Notes: generated by a model from the sequence alone, not told the origin. DNA of 64,000 nucleotides from a bacterium (GCA_039961635.1 JABRWB010000013.1:1-64000); one strand, 5' to 3'; positions 1 to 9,405 are shown, counted from the stretch's first letter. Numbers and translations: made by a program.

Positions 1-1437
1 CGGACGCGCACATTCGACCCGTCCGAAACCGGGCGCGCGCGTCCGGCGCCTCAGCGCGGTTACGAAGACAGTTACGACCAAGAGGCGGACGAAGTACAGC
101 CGGAAGGAATCACGCGCGAGTGGGGATTCACGGAGCCGGCGCCTTTCGTTCCGCCGAAGGACATGGGCGACGACGACGAGGCTGGAGCGGTGCGTGACGG
201 GATGGACGTTTCGGACGACCGATTCGAGCTGAAGGAGCGGATGGACTCGCGTGGCAGGAGCCAGGCGCCCGTCAGGCGCGGGGCGCCCGTGCCTCCGCAC
301 GTGATGCCGCAAAACGGCGACGCGATGCGCGGAGTGCTTGACATCCATCCGGACGGCACTTACGGTTTCGCCCGTCAGAAGGAATTCGGTTTCGGCAGCG
401 AGGACATCTATGTAAGCATCAGCCAGATAAAGAAATTCGGATTGCGCACGGGCGATATCGTCGAAGGAACGGTGCGCCCGCCGCGCGACCAGGAGCGCTA
501 CAAGAGCCTGGTAAAAATCGAAACGATAAACGGGAAATACCCGGAAGAAAACCGGCGGATAACAGCGTTCGAACATCTTGTGCCGATTTATCCCGACAAG
601 CGGTTGTTTTTGGAAATCGATCCGCACGAGATAAGCACCAGGCTGATAGATCTTTTTTCGCCGATAGGCCGCGGCCAGCGCTGCATCATCGTCGCGAAGC
701 CCAAGGCCGGCAAAACCGTGATGCTGAAGAAAATCGCGGCGGCGATCGCCAAAAACCACCCGGACATAGTTTTGATCGCGCTGCTCATAGACGAGCGCCC
801 GGAAGAAGTCACCGACTTCCAGCGCAGCGTGAAGGGGCTGGTAATTTCCAGCACGTTCGACGAGAAACCCGAAAGCCACATCCAGACCGCGGAGCTGTGC
901 ATCGAGTACGCGAAACGCCTCGTCGAGCAGGGCAAAGACGTGATGATACTTTTGGACAGCCTCACCAGGCTGGCGCGCGCGTACAACCTCACCTGCCCGC
1001 CTTCCGGAAAAACGCTGTCGGGCGGGCTCGACCCGAACTCGCTGTACAAACCCAAACGCTTCCTTGGTGCCGCTCGAAACATCGAAAACGGCGGCAGCCT
1101 TACGATCATCTCCAGCGCTTTGATCGAAACCGGCTCGCGCCTTGACGACATCATCTACGAGGAATTCAAGGGCACGGCCAACAGCGAAATCCATCTCGTC
1201 CGCGAGCTCGCCGACAAGCGCATCTTCCCGGCGCTCGACCTGATGAAGAGCGGTACGCGCCACGAGGAGCTGCTTTACGCGCCCGACGAAATGGACTGCC
1301 TGTGGCAGCTCCGCAAGATGATCGCCGAGATGGACGAGGCCGAGCGGATGAACCGGCTGATCAACAAGCTGATCAAGACCAAGAGCAACGTCGAGCTGCT
1401 TCTCCAGGTCCAGAAAGCGGTGGATTCCGGCTACTAG
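1..1437 (+). CDS. rho: Transcription termination factor Rho, 5' end cut by window
   Basis: Rho is the hexameric RNA helicase that terminates untranslated transcripts in the cytoplasm. The frame is open from base 1, so the real start lies upstream; the ATG at 163 is internal to a low-complexity charged N-terminal extension. From about base 316 comes the cold-shock-type RNA-binding domain (DGTYGFAR, DIYVSISQIKKFGLRTGD). The RecA-like ATPase core follows, with Walker A AKPKAGKT near 694, Walker B ILLDSLTRLARAYN near 949, and the Rho signatures IISSALIETGSRLDD and SGTRHEELL. The C-terminus ends LLLQVQKAVDSGY, as is usual for Rho. All core motifs look intact. The extension before the RNA-binding domain is longer than in E. 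coli Rho and rich in Asp, Glu, Arg and Pro. Identification is certain; only the N-terminal length is unknown. Confidence 0.97.
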   Translation, partial: RTRTFDPSETGRARPAPQRGYEDSYDQEADEVQPEGITREWGFTEPAPFVPPKDMGDDDEAGAVRDGMDVSDDRFELKERMDSRGRSQAPVRRGAPVPPHVMPQNGDAMRGVLDIHPDGTYGFARQKEFGFGSEDIYVSISQIKKFGLRTGDIVEGTVRPPRDQERYKSLVKIETINGKYPEENRRITAFEHLVPIYPDKRLFLEIDPHEISTRLIDLFSPIGRGQRCIIVAKPKAGKTVMLKKIAAAIAKNHPDIVLIALLIDERPEEVTDFQRSVKGLVISSTFDEKPESHIQTAELCIEYAKRLVEQGKDVMILLDSLTRLARAYNLTCPPSGKTLSGGLDPNSLYKPKRFLGAARNIENGGSLTIISSALIETGSRLDDIIYEEFKGTANSEIHLVRELADKRIFPALDLMKSGTRHEELLYAPDEMDCLWQLRKMIAEMDEAERMNRLINKLIKTKSNVELLLQVQKAVDSGY

Positions 1438-1444
1438 AAGCTAA

Positions 1445-1460
1445 CGCGCAAATTTGCGCG
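1445..1460. other. 16-bp perfect palindrome after rho
   Basis: CGCGCAAATTTGCGCG lies 7 bases after the rho stop codon. It could form a short hairpin at the 3' end of the rho mRNA or be a binding site. There is no following T-run, so it is not a canonical intrinsic terminator. Confidence 0.5.
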
Positions 1461-1592
1461 GCCCGCGGACTCCGGATTTCCTTTTGCGATGCTTATGGCG
1501 CGGCAGTTTCGCGCCCGGTAGCGGAGCCGCGGAAAATATGAATAACAAGCCGAATTCCCCGTCTTAATAACCGCCCGCAAGTCCTGTTTCAC

Positions 1593-1601
1593 TGATATAA
1601 T
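1593..1601 (+). promoter_or_regulatory. Extended -10 promoter upstream of lptD
   Basis: TGATATAAT matches an extended -10 element (TGnTATAAT). No -35 box is evident at the expected distance. The element ends 12 nt before the lptD ATG, so the transcript would have a leader of only a few bases. Confidence 0.6.
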
Positions 1602-1613
1602 GCGGGTTCTTTC

Positions 1614-4352
1614 ATGGGGAAAGAGCGGAGGTTCCTGGTCCGGCTCCTTATGGGCGCCGGGGTCGTCATGGCCGCGCACGCGCTCGCATTCGGGACGGGC
1701 GCACTTCCCGCATTCGCATCCGGCGACGCAATCGTGGTCGGCAAGCCCGCCCCGAAAGAGCCGAAAGTAAAGGAGCAGGAACTGGCGGAGGAGCCGCGGG
1801 AAACAAATCCGCCCAAGGAAGGCGAAAAGCCTAATGACGGAGCCACCGGGCAGTCAAAAGACTCCGGGACGGAAAAGCCGCTGGCGCCGAAGGATCTGCC
1901 TTCTGACGGCGGTCCGGCTCCGCCGCTGCCGACGGGAAAGGATGGGGAAGCCGCGGAAGGCGGGGAAGACAAGCGCCCCGAGCCGTCGTTTCCGATAAAG
2001 GAGGACTTCATCCACTTCAAAAGCGCGGAAAGCGTCAGCTACGACAAGGGGAGGAAGCTTCTCACGCTGACCGGCGACGTGGTGATCGAGGTGGAGGAAA
2101 CCACGGTGACCGCCGACCTTGTGGAGGTGGACGACAACTCAAAGCAGATATACGCGAAAGGCCACGTCGCGGTCTGGCAGGAAGACGACATCATCTTCGG
2201 CGACGAGCTGTTTTTGAATTACGAAAGCAAGTATTTCCGAATCACGAATCCCAGCGGAAACACGTCCAGCCCCGACATCAACGGCCGCGTTTACTTCGAG
2301 GGCAAAAACCTGGAGGGAACTTTCGAACGCTACGTCATAACCAAGGGTCGAATCACCACCTGCGAGCCGTTCTGCGGGAAGGACGAATACCACGTAACTT
2401 CGCGCAAGGTGATAATCAAGCCGAACAAGCTGATCATGATGGAGGAGAATTACGGGTACATCAAGGAAAACAAGATGTTCTACTGGCCGCTCATCGTGAT
2501 TCCGCTTAGGCGCGACCGGTACGAGCAGCGCCGCGGCCCGATCGAGCAGAATTACGGATACAACGCCCAGGAAGGTTGGTTCGCAAAGTACGCGTGGACG
2601 TACGACGTGACATACAAGGACGAGCTTCAGTACCCGCTCGTCGGCGTCGCCATCCTGGATTTGATGGAAAAAAAAGGGATACGAATCGGCCAAAAGCAGG
2701 ATTATCACATCAGCGACGTCGGCTCCGGAACATACTGGTGGGAATACCTGTTCAGCAACGAAAAGGTGACGCCGCGCACGACGTCGTCGCTGTTTCCCGG
2801 CGGCGTCGATCCCGCGGGGCCGTCGGCATTCGAGCAGTACCGCGCGCCGGCTCAATCAGGCGCGCAAGATTCCGGAAAAACCCCGGAGGATTACCGCTAC
2901 AAACTGGAGCAATCTTTCCATATAGGCAAGAAAACGACAGGCAGCTTCGGATTCGAGCGGCGCAACCAGTACACGCTGTACCGTTCACGCACCAACACCT
3001 TCAATTCACAGTTCTCGCTCTCGCGCACCGCGCCCGGATGGACCACCAATTTGACGCTTTCGCGCAACTGGACGGGCAGCTCGACATCAGGGACTGGGAC
3101 GACCACAACAGTTCGAGACACGCTCAACGCGACCGGCAACTTCCGCTCGCAGTTCAACATCGGCAAGGACGCGACCTGGTCGCTCACCCAGACATACTCG
3201 TCGAACAAGCAGACCGGGGGGGGGGCGGCCGACCAGGAAGGCACGTTTTCATCCGACATCAACTGGCGGCGCCCCAGGTACACCGTGACCTTGGGATGGA
3301 GGGAGGATATCGACTTCGACGACTCGGGATACCTGGGCGACCTGCGCCGGAACGTCAATCACGAAACGCCCAACATCGGAATAACCTTGGACAGGAAAAT
3401 CTGGGAGTCCGCGATTTCGGAAATCGGGAACATCAACCTCAATTTCGTGAACAAGCAGGCCGGAGCGCGAAACCAGCTTGACCAGATTTTTTACGGAAGC
3501 CTTCGCACGGATTATTCCAAACGCTACCAGCTGGACCGGTGGAATACGCTTTCCACCCAATTGAGGTTCGAGCAGAACGTGTACGACGACGGCAACGCGC
3601 TGTACATCTACAGCCCCAGCGTACAGTACGAATACAAACCCCGCCGCTGGTTCAACCTGCGGCTCGGCTGGACGCAGACCCAGCCGGAAGGACGGGCAAG
3701 CCCGGTCATACGGGGGGGGAGCAGCATCTCTTCCAACAACTTCACCGGTTCGTTTTCGCTGACCAACCACAAGACCTGGCGGACGGACGTCCGCACCGGA
3801 TTCGACTACAAGCGCAGCGTGTGGCAGAACCTGTCCATCCTCCAACAGTGGGATCCGAACGACAATTTCGGGATGACCCTCGAAACCGGATGGGACATCG
3901 AGTCCCGCTCGTTCATGACCGCGAACCAGCTCAAGACCAGCTATTACAGCGACAGCGGGAACTGGAACACGTTTGCGGACGTGCGTTTTTCACTGTCCAA
4001 AAACGGCACGGGCCGGCACAAAAAGAACGAGATGGCTTGGAATACGATACGCCTTTCGTACAACCGAAAATTCATCCGCAACTGGGATCTGCAGGTTCTG
4101 ACGGAGCAGACGCGCGGCCGCGACGAGCACCTGATCAGGCGGCTCGCGCTGCGCAAGACGAACTGCTGCACTACCATGCTGTTCGGCTACGATTCCTTCC
4201 GCAAGGAATATTACATGCAGGTGTTCATAAACGCATTCCCGGACAAGACCACATCGGCGCGTTTCGCGGACGACGAAATATTCTTTGACACGCCCGCGGA
4301 TTACCTGTTCAATCCCGGAACCTACACAAGCGGCTTGGGATACCAATATTAA
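1614..4352 (+). CDS. lptD: LPS-assembly outer-membrane protein LptD
   Basis: LptD is the outer-membrane beta-barrel that, with LptE, inserts lipopolysaccharide into the outer leaflet. The 912-residue product has an N-terminal signal sequence and then a Pro/Glu/Lys-rich linker of about 90 residues. The OstA/LptA-like jellyroll begins near residue 135 (LTLTGDVVIEVE, YAKGHVAVW). A long barrel of alternating aromatic and polar strands follows and ends in an aromatic residue. Cysteines at TTCEPFC near the jellyroll and an adjacent pair NCC near the C-terminus resemble the disulfide pattern of E. coli LptD, whose C-terminal pair is also adjacent. The start has no Shine-Dalgarno sequence but has an extended -10 just upstream. 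The linker between signal and jellyroll is the unusual part. It converges on pcm with an 8-bp gap. Confidence 0.9.
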   Translation: MGKERRFLVRLLMGAGVVMAAHALAFGTGALPAFASGDAIVVGKPAPKEPKVKEQELAEEPRETNPPKEGEKPNDGATGQSKDSGTEKPLAPKDLPSDGGPAPPLPTGKDGEAAEGGEDKRPEPSFPIKEDFIHFKSAESVSYDKGRKLLTLTGDVVIEVEETTVTADLVEVDDNSKQIYAKGHVAVWQEDDIIFGDELFLNYESKYFRITNPSGNTSSPDINGRVYFEGKNLEGTFERYVITKGRITTCEPFCGKDEYHVTSRKVIIKPNKLIMMEENYGYIKENKMFYWPLIVIPLRRDRYEQRRGPIEQNYGYNAQEGWFAKYAWTYDVTYKDELQYPLVGVAILDLMEKKGIRIGQKQDYHISDVGSGTYWWEYLFSNEKVTPRTTSSLFPGGVDPAGPSAFEQYRAPAQSGAQDSGKTPEDYRYKLEQSFHIGKKTTGSFGFERRNQYTLYRSRTNTFNSQFSLSRTAPGWTTNLTLSRNWTGSSTSGTGTTTTVRDTLNATGNFRSQFNIGKDATWSLTQTYSSNKQTGGGAADQEGTFSSDINWRRPRYTVTLGWREDIDFDDSGYLGDLRRNVNHETPNIGITLDRKIWESAISEIGNINLNFVNKQAGARNQLDQIFYGSLRTDYSKRYQLDRWNTLSTQLRFEQNVYDDGNALYIYSPSVQYEYKPRRWFNLRLGWTQTQPEGRASPVIRGGSSISSNNFTGSFSLTNHKTWRTDVRTGFDYKRSVWQNLSILQQWDPNDNFGMTLETGWDIESRSFMTANQLKTSYYSDSGNWNTFADVRFSLSKNGTGRHKKNEMAWNTIRLSYNRKFIRNWDLQVLTEQTRGRDEHLIRRLALRKTNCCTTMLFGYDSFRKEYYMQVFINAFPDKTTSARFADDEIFFDTPADYLFNPGTYTSGLGYQY

Positions 4353-4360
4353 CCGCGGCG

Positions 4361-5074
4361 CTACTCGTCGCCGCATTCGAATTCCGTCGCGAGCGGACTT
4401 TCGAACCCGTACCTGCCTATAAGCGGCACGAACGCGACCGGGGCGACGTATTCGGTCTTCAGCCCCCCTCCCTCAATCCTGCGCAGGCGCAGCAATTTCT
4501 GGTCGTGCCGCTCCCCCGTGGGTATCACAAGCCTGCCGCCCTGCGCTAGCTGCGAGGAAAGTGGCGCGGGCACATCGGGCGCCGCCGCGGTGACGATTAT
4601 GGCGTCGAAAGGCGCCATCGCGGGCCACCCCGAGCTACCGTCGCCGACGCGGAAGCGGATATTGCGGTAGCCCAACCGCGCGAGGGTCTGGCGGGCGCGC
4701 AGGGAAAGCTTCTGGATGCGTTCGATCGTAAAGACCTCGCCGGCGATCTCGGCCAAAATGGCGGTCTGATATCCGGAGCCCGTGCCTATTTCAAGAACGC
4801 GGTCGGTGCTTTTCAACTCAAGCAGCTGCGTCATCAACCCGACGATGTAAGGCTGGGAAATGGTCTGCGAAAGTCCAATCGGCAGCGCCTTGTCCGCGTA
4901 CGCAGAATGTTCGATTCGCTTGGGAACAAACAGCTCGCGGGGCACTTTTGCCATGGCCGCCAGAACGGACTCGTCGTCCACGCCGCGAAGCTGCAGATGG
5001 TCGCGCAACATCCGCGCCCTGTCCGCTGCGAAGCGTTCCGCTCCAAATACGTCCGCGCTGTCAGATTCGGTCAA
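4361..5074 (-). CDS. pcm: Protein-L-isoaspartate O-methyltransferase
   Basis: This enzyme uses S-adenosylmethionine to methylate isoaspartyl residues in damaged proteins and so starts their repair; it is cytoplasmic. The 237-residue product has the family hallmarks: VLAAMAKVPRELFVP near the N-terminus, ALPIGLSQTISQPYIVGLMT, and SAM-binding motif I VLEIGTGSGYQTAILAE. The C-terminal half has IIVTAAAPDVP and GGRLVIPTGE, as expected. The start used is TTG at 5074, because the conserved region starts within about 20 residues and no better upstream ATG is present. It lies 36 bp downstream of the ABC-F gene on the same strand and is probably cotranscribed with it. Confidence 0.93.
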   Translation of the reverse strand: MTESDSADVFGAERFAADRARMLRDHLQLRGVDDESVLAAMAKVPRELFVPKRIEHSAYADKALPIGLSQTISQPYIVGLMTQLLELKSTDRVLEIGTGSGYQTAILAEIAGEVFTIERIQKLSLRARQTLARLGYRNIRFRVGDGSSGWPAMAPFDAIIVTAAAPDVPAPLSSQLAQGGRLVIPTGERHDQKLLRLRRIEGGGLKTEYVAPVAFVPLIGRYGFESPLATEFECGDE

Positions 5075-5110
5075 TGCCTGCGCCCGCGGGCAACCGCCCG
5101 CCCGTCCATT

Positions 5111-7123
5111 TTACCCCCGCCGCTCGCCCGGCCGGACTCCGGCAAGGATTTCGCGGAGAGTCTCTTCCGCACCATCGAGTTCATCGTAAAGCAGGCCGAG
5201 TTCCTTTTCGATTTCGTCCATTCTTTTGGACACCGCGGCAAGCTTGTCGGCGCTTTTGGCGATTTCCGGCCTTTCCACGCTTGCCGCCAGCTCCGCATGC
5301 TCCAATTCGAGTTCTGAAATCTCCGATTCAATCGCCGCGACGCGCTTTTCCATCTGCTCCGCGCGCTTGCGAGCGTCAAGCTCCTTCGACCGCCGCGCCG
5401 GCCTTTTTTCGAAGGCGGGCAGCGGCTCGATTTCATCCTTTTCGGCCATGTAACTTCCGCGCTTTGTCTCCGCGGATTGCGCCGCGATTTCCTCCACCTT
5501 CGCCACGCCGCCGCGCGACGATTCGAGCCAATCGGAGTATCCGCCCTCGCACGGGAACACGCCTTCCGCGGTGAACGCGATCATCCGCGTGCACACGGCG
5601 TCCAGAAGCGCGCGGTCGTGGCTCACCATAATCACCGTCCCGGGAAAATCGGATAACGCCGCTTCGAGCATTTCGTAGCTCGGTATGTCGAAGTGGTTCG
5701 TCGGCTCGTCCAACAGCAGCAGGTTCGGCTTGGGGAAAAGCAATTTCGCCAGCGCCAGCCTGCGCTTCTCGCCGCCCGACAGGTTGCCGATTTTTTTCCC
5801 GACATCCTCGCCGCAGAAAAGGAATCTCGCAAGCGCCGATCGCGCCTGCGGAATGTCCAATCCGGATGCCGCGCGCAGGTACTCCTCGACGACGGTGTTT
5901 TCCGGATTCATGTCGCCCGATTCCTGCACCAGCATCGCGGGATGCACGTTTGCGCCATAAACGGCCCGTCCTTCGGTTGGTTTGACGCGCTTCGAAAGAA
6001 TCGAAAGCAGCGTCGTCTTTCCGCATCCGTTCGGCCCGATTATTCCTATCTTGTCGCCCCGCCGCGCGTCGAATGAAATCCCGCGCAGTATCCACGGCCC
6101 GTCTCCGTACCTGTGCGAGATGTTTTCCGCGGACAGCACCGCCTCGCCGCTTCGCCGCGCGTCGCCCAAGTCGAGCGAGAGCGTTCTCGCTTCGCGCACG
6201 CTTTCGATGCGCGAAAGCCGCGCGAGATGTTTCCGCCTGCCGCGCGCCTGGCGCGTGTTCTGACCCGCGATGTTGCGCCGGATGTATTCCTCGGTGCGCT
6301 CGATATATTCGCGCTGGGACTCGTACGCCTGCTTCTGGCGCTCGATTCGCAAAAGGCGTTCCCGCCTGAACGCGTCGTAGTTGCCGCGGTAAGTGAACAG
6401 CTTTTCCTGGTCTATCTCCCACACATACTGCGCGACCGCGTTCAGGAAAAACCTGTCGTGGCTGACGACAAGCACCGCGCATTCGCTGGACACGAGAAAA
6501 TCCTCAAGGAATTTGCGCCCGTCAAGGTCGAGGTGGTTGTTCGGCTCGTCCAGCAAAAGCAAATCGGGACGCTCCAATAAGAGCCGCGCGAGCTGGGCTT
6601 TCTGCTCCTGCCCGCCGGAAAGAACCGCAACCGGCTTGTCGAAATCCGCGTCCGCGAATCCGATGCCGTTGAGCACTCTTGCTATTGTGCGGTCTCGGTC
6701 GTAGCCGCCCATCACCGAGAAGCGATGCTCCGCACCGCCAAGCTTTGCAACAAGCGCCTCGCGCTCGGCTTCCGGGACATCGGGCCTTGCCAGCGCTTCC
6801 GAAAGCTCGCGGATGCGCAACGCGAGCTCGTCCACCTCGCGCATCGCCAGCTCCATCTCCTGCCACAGGGTGCGCGAATCTCCCGCCGCTTCCGCCATCG
6901 TCTCCTGGCGCAGGATGCCGAGTTTCAGGTCTCGCTTCTTTTCGATTCTGCCGAGGTCGAGGGAAATCTCGCCCGCGATCGCTCGAAGAAGCGAGGTTTT
7001 GCCGCTTCCGTTTGGGCCGACGAGGCCGACGCGCTGGCCGGGATGGACGGCGCACTCGATCCCGTCCAGCAGTATCGCGTCGCCGTAACCGAGCCGCCCT
7101 CGAACGATGGAAACAATGGACAC
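5111..7123 (-). CDS. ABC-F family ATP-binding protein (Uup/EttA-like)
   Basis: ABC-F proteins lack membrane domains and act on the ribosome in translation or antibiotic protection. The 670 residues contain two ABC domains: Walker A GPNGSGKTSLL with signature LSGGQEQK and Walker B LLLLDEPNNHLDL, then Walker A GPNGCGKTTLL with LSGGEKRR and LLLLDEPTNHFDI. An Arg/Lys-rich interdomain linker of the P-site-tRNA-interacting type lies between them. The C-terminus is a predicted coiled coil (about residues 575-660), as in Uup. The exact subfamily cannot be settled by eye. The GTG start at 7123 sits 6 nt from a perfect TATAAT, which suggests a leaderless transcript. Confidence 0.92.
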   Translation of the reverse strand: MSIVSIVRGRLGYGDAILLDGIECAVHPGQRVGLVGPNGSGKTSLLRAIAGEISLDLGRIEKKRDLKLGILRQETMAEAAGDSRTLWQEMELAMREVDELALRIRELSEALARPDVPEAEREALVAKLGGAEHRFSVMGGYDRDRTIARVLNGIGFADADFDKPVAVLSGGQEQKAQLARLLLERPDLLLLDEPNNHLDLDGRKFLEDFLVSSECAVLVVSHDRFFLNAVAQYVWEIDQEKLFTYRGNYDAFRRERLLRIERQKQAYESQREYIERTEEYIRRNIAGQNTRQARGRRKHLARLSRIESVREARTLSLDLGDARRSGEAVLSAENISHRYGDGPWILRGISFDARRGDKIGIIGPNGCGKTTLLSILSKRVKPTEGRAVYGANVHPAMLVQESGDMNPENTVVEEYLRAASGLDIPQARSALARFLFCGEDVGKKIGNLSGGEKRRLALAKLLFPKPNLLLLDEPTNHFDIPSYEMLEAALSDFPGTVIMVSHDRALLDAVCTRMIAFTAEGVFPCEGGYSDWLESSRGGVAKVEEIAAQSAETKRGSYMAEKDEIEPLPAFEKRPARRSKELDARKRAEQMEKRVAAIESEISELELEHAELAASVERPEIAKSADKLAAVSKRMDEIEKELGLLYDELDGAEETLREILAGVRPGERRG

Positions 7124-7129
7124 GTGGAA

Positions 7130-7135
7130 ATTATA
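7130..7135 (-). promoter_or_regulatory. -10 element for leaderless ABC-F transcript
   Basis: TATAAT on the minus strand is followed by six bases (TTCCAC) and then the GTG start. Transcription normally starts about 7 nt after the -10, which would place +1 on the start codon. No Shine-Dalgarno sequence is present. Confidence 0.65.
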
Positions 7136-7249
7136 GGTTAACGGCCGCCATTCAACTTCGGAATGTTACGGCGCAGCCAATGAAGGCGTGCAAAATTCCA
7201 CTGGATTTGAAGCACGCGGAAATTTGGAATATCGCCCTGCCGTATCAAT

Positions 7250-8239
7250 TCAAGCCTTGGCGTCCTTCCTCGCCCCGCTGTCCGTCACCCTGATGCGGTT
7301 TTTCATTTCCTTTTTGTCGGGAAACGTCGCCCAGTCAATTCCCCCTTCCATTATCACATCCAGTAACGTTCTGATGAACTCCTCTTGGGACAGTCCGGCG
7401 GCGCGGGCGCTTGAGAGTATCCAATCCGCCTGATCGCGGTAGATGTTGAGCACGGTGCGCTCGATGCTTCGCTCACGCGGCGCGGCTGGGCCTTCTCCTC
7501 CCTCCATCAACCGCCGGTACTCGCCGCGTGCGATCTCCCACTGATAGCGGGCCAGCCGCTCTATTTCGGGATGGCGGTCGGCCGCGGACACGGCGCGCGA
7601 GAACCAGACGACGGCCTGCTTGTAATCAGCAAGCTGCCTGTAAAGCTCCCCGATTATGAACGCGATGCCGCTCGCGCCGAACCGCGTCGTCTCCACGTAC
7701 TCGTTCTGGTAGCTGTCGAGGAACAGCGTCAGAGCCTCGGACTTGAATTCGTTTTCAACCTCGTATCCGCTGATCGCTCCCGACTCGCGCGCGACGCGCG
7801 CCATGTAACCGCCCCGCAGAGCCAGATTCGCGCGCTGGTAGATTTTAACTTCGCAGCATGCGTAAGTGACAAGCGCGTAGCGGAATGTGGCAACGCCTTC
7901 CGCCGCCGTGCGCGGACCGCAAAGCGAGCGCAAGCCCGCCGCTCCGGCCTCCTGCAGCCTTTCCCGCAGCATATCCGGATCGCGCACGACCAAATTCGCC
8001 CACTCGCGCGCTTCGCCCGAAAATCCGCACTGGGGACACACCGCAAGCTCGTAAAGCCATGGCACGGTTCCCTCGTAATGAATGAAAAAATCGGGTTCCC
8101 GCCTGACCACCCGGTACGCCCTGCTTCTAAGCTGCGTCGATTTGAAATCGCACCTGCAAAGCGGGCATCGAAGCTCTTTCAGCCAGAAGTCCTTTTCGTC
8201 TTCAATTTGCGGCCTATTTGCCAGTTCCTGAATGCTCAT
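7250..8239 (-). CDS. DUF2225 family protein with zinc ribbon and TPR-like helices
   Basis: The 329-residue product starts with a zinc-ribbon-like cysteine set: CPLC near residue 25, then CPQCGFSG about 45 residues later. Between them are the Asp-Phe-Phe and Pro-Trp-Leu-Tyr-Glu-Leu elements seen in DUF2225 proteins. The rest is helical and TPR-like, with YRQLADYKQAVVWFSRAVSAA as one repeat. The C-terminal segment (AGLSQEEFIRTLLDVIMEGG) is unassigned. The function of DUF2225 is not established. It overlaps the upstream gene by 26 bp, so the two are probably translated together. Confidence 0.75.
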   Translation of the reverse strand: MSIQELANRPQIEDEKDFWLKELRCPLCRCDFKSTQLRSRAYRVVRREPDFFIHYEGTVPWLYELAVCPQCGFSGEAREWANLVVRDPDMLRERLQEAGAAGLRSLCGPRTAAEGVATFRYALVTYACCEVKIYQRANLALRGGYMARVARESGAISGYEVENEFKSEALTLFLDSYQNEYVETTRFGASGIAFIIGELYRQLADYKQAVVWFSRAVSAADRHPEIERLARYQWEIARGEYRRLMEGGEGPAAPRERSIERTVLNIYRDQADWILSSARAAGLSQEEFIRTLLDVIMEGGIDWATFPDKKEMKNRIRVTDSGARKDAKA

Positions 8240-8687
8240 CCTTTTCCTCGCCTTTCGGCGGCGCGCGGCGGATGTTTTCCAAAAGCTCGTTCGCCTGCGC
8301 CCTTTCTTCGTAAATGTCCGCCAGCTCTTCCAGTTTTTTCCCCAGCAGGTCGAGCACTATCCGGTCTTCGACCCTGCCGTTCGCCCAAAGGTTGTATAGC
8401 CCGTCTCCGATTTCTCGTTTCGCTTCGGAAATTTTCCTGTCCAAGCCGTGTATCCTGATTTCGAGTTTGCCCTGCTCGTAAAGCTCGCCGCTCTTTTCCG
8501 CCACCTTGACGCTCAGCTTGCTTATCCCGCGAGCCACCTTGCCCGCCACCTTGCCCGCGGCGACCCCGATTTGGCCGGTCACTTTCACGGCCTTTTCGGA
8601 AAAGGACTCGTCCTTTGCCTGTGCACCCTGCTCCGCGGGCTGCCCCGATGCTTCCCCGGACGCGAATTCCTGTTTCTCATCAGACAT
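8214..8687 (-). CDS. Hypothetical coiled-coil protein
   Basis: The 157-residue product has no family I recognise. The first 30 residues are acidic and disordered. Residues 35-70 form an Ala/Gly/Val-rich amphipathic helix region (VAAGKVAGKVARGISKLS), followed by a charged coiled coil (KISEAKREIGDGLYNLW, LLGKKLEELADIYEERAQ). There is no signal peptide. The ATG at 8687 has GGAG at a suitable distance upstream. Its overlap with the DUF2225 gene suggests the two products act together, which is inference from layout only. Confidence 0.6.
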   Translation of the reverse strand: MSDEKQEFASGEASGQPAEQGAQAKDESFSEKAVKVTGQIGVAAGKVAGKVARGISKLSVKVAEKSGELYEQGKLEIRIHGLDRKISEAKREIGDGLYNLWANGRVEDRIVLDLLGKKLEELADIYEERAQANELLENIRRAPPKGEEKDEHSGTGK

Positions 8688-8742
8688 GCCTGCTTCTCCA
8701 GACTATGGATTTCGAGTAACGCTGGTATCCTGACGGAATTAA

Positions 8743-8751
8743 ATTATAACA
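8743..8751 (-). promoter_or_regulatory. Extended -10 promoter for the 8687-7250 gene pair
   Basis: The minus strand reads TGTTATAAT, a full extended -10 (TGnTATAAT). It would start transcription near 8736 and leave a leader of about 50 nt before the ATG at 8687, which has a GGAG ribosome-binding site. Confidence 0.6.
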
Positions 8752-8825
8752 GCCCCGCGGGGTTTTCGCCTTATGGAAGGAAAAAAGTTCTCCAAAGTAC
8801 AAACAGGTGCGGATGTCCCCCCAGC

Positions 8826-9314
8826 CTATCCGGCAACACTCAAACCGAAAAGATGCCTTTTGGCGTCGGATATTACGGTTTCATGGTCGAACGCCAGCTC
8901 CGGCAGCGCCGAAAGCGGAAACCAGCGCGCCTCGCCCGCATCGTCGCCCGCCTTGATTTGGGCCGATTTCTTATCCACAATCGTGTAGTACACCACACTC
9001 ACGACGCGGCACCGCGGATCCCTGCCCGGCTCGCCGTAAGTGCGGAATTGAACCAAATCGGCCGGCGAAAGCCCCGTTTCCTCAAATAGCTCCCGCCTGG
9101 CGGCCGCCTCCAGGCCTTCGGAAAGCTCGACGCCGCCTCCCGGAAGCGCCCAGCGCCCCTCGAACGGCGGAAACCGGCGCCGGATTAGCAGCACGTCGAA
9201 AAAATCGGCCAGCGCGGCGCCTTCGGGCGCACCATCGCCCCGCGAAAAGACAAGAATGTCCGCCGTTACCGCTATTTCCGGCCAAGCCGTGCCCGAAAGC
9301 TGTTCTTTTCCCAC
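8826..9314 (-). CDS. Nudix hydrolase
   Basis: Nudix enzymes hydrolyse nucleoside diphosphates linked to another moiety. The 162-residue product carries a complete Nudix box GGGVELSEGLEAAARRELFE followed by ETG (GX5EX7REUXEEXGU pattern). An upstream beta-strand region (DVLLIRRRFPPFEGRWALPG) is typical of ADP-ribose or NTP pyrophosphatases. Substrate cannot be told from sequence. The GTG start at 9314 lies 6 nt after an extended -10 and has no ribosome-binding site, so the message is probably leaderless. Confidence 0.9.
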   Translation of the reverse strand: MGKEQLSGTAWPEIAVTADILVFSRGDGAPEGAALADFFDVLLIRRRFPPFEGRWALPGGGVELSEGLEAAARRELFEETGLSPADLVQFRTYGEPGRDPRCRVVSVVYYTIVDKKSAQIKAGDDAGEARWFPLSALPELAFDHETVISDAKRHLFGLSVAG

Positions 9315-9320
9315 GGCAGA

Positions 9321-9329
9321 ATCTTAGCA
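9321..9329 (-). promoter_or_regulatory. Extended -10 for leaderless Nudix gene
   Basis: The minus strand reads TGCTAAGAT, then six bases, then the GTG start. This is the same arrangement as at pgeF, at 40133 and at 48115. Confidence 0.65.
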
Positions 9330-9405
9330 CGGACTGGCGCTGCCGGAATATTTGCGCGCGGACCCCATCCGGAGGGGTCGCGCAGGGATTGAAACAAGCC
9401 CGGAT

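Noticed and set aside
588-1154. Antisense open frame inside rho
   Set aside because: Typical shadow in GC-rich coding sequence; rho motifs are certain in the other strand.
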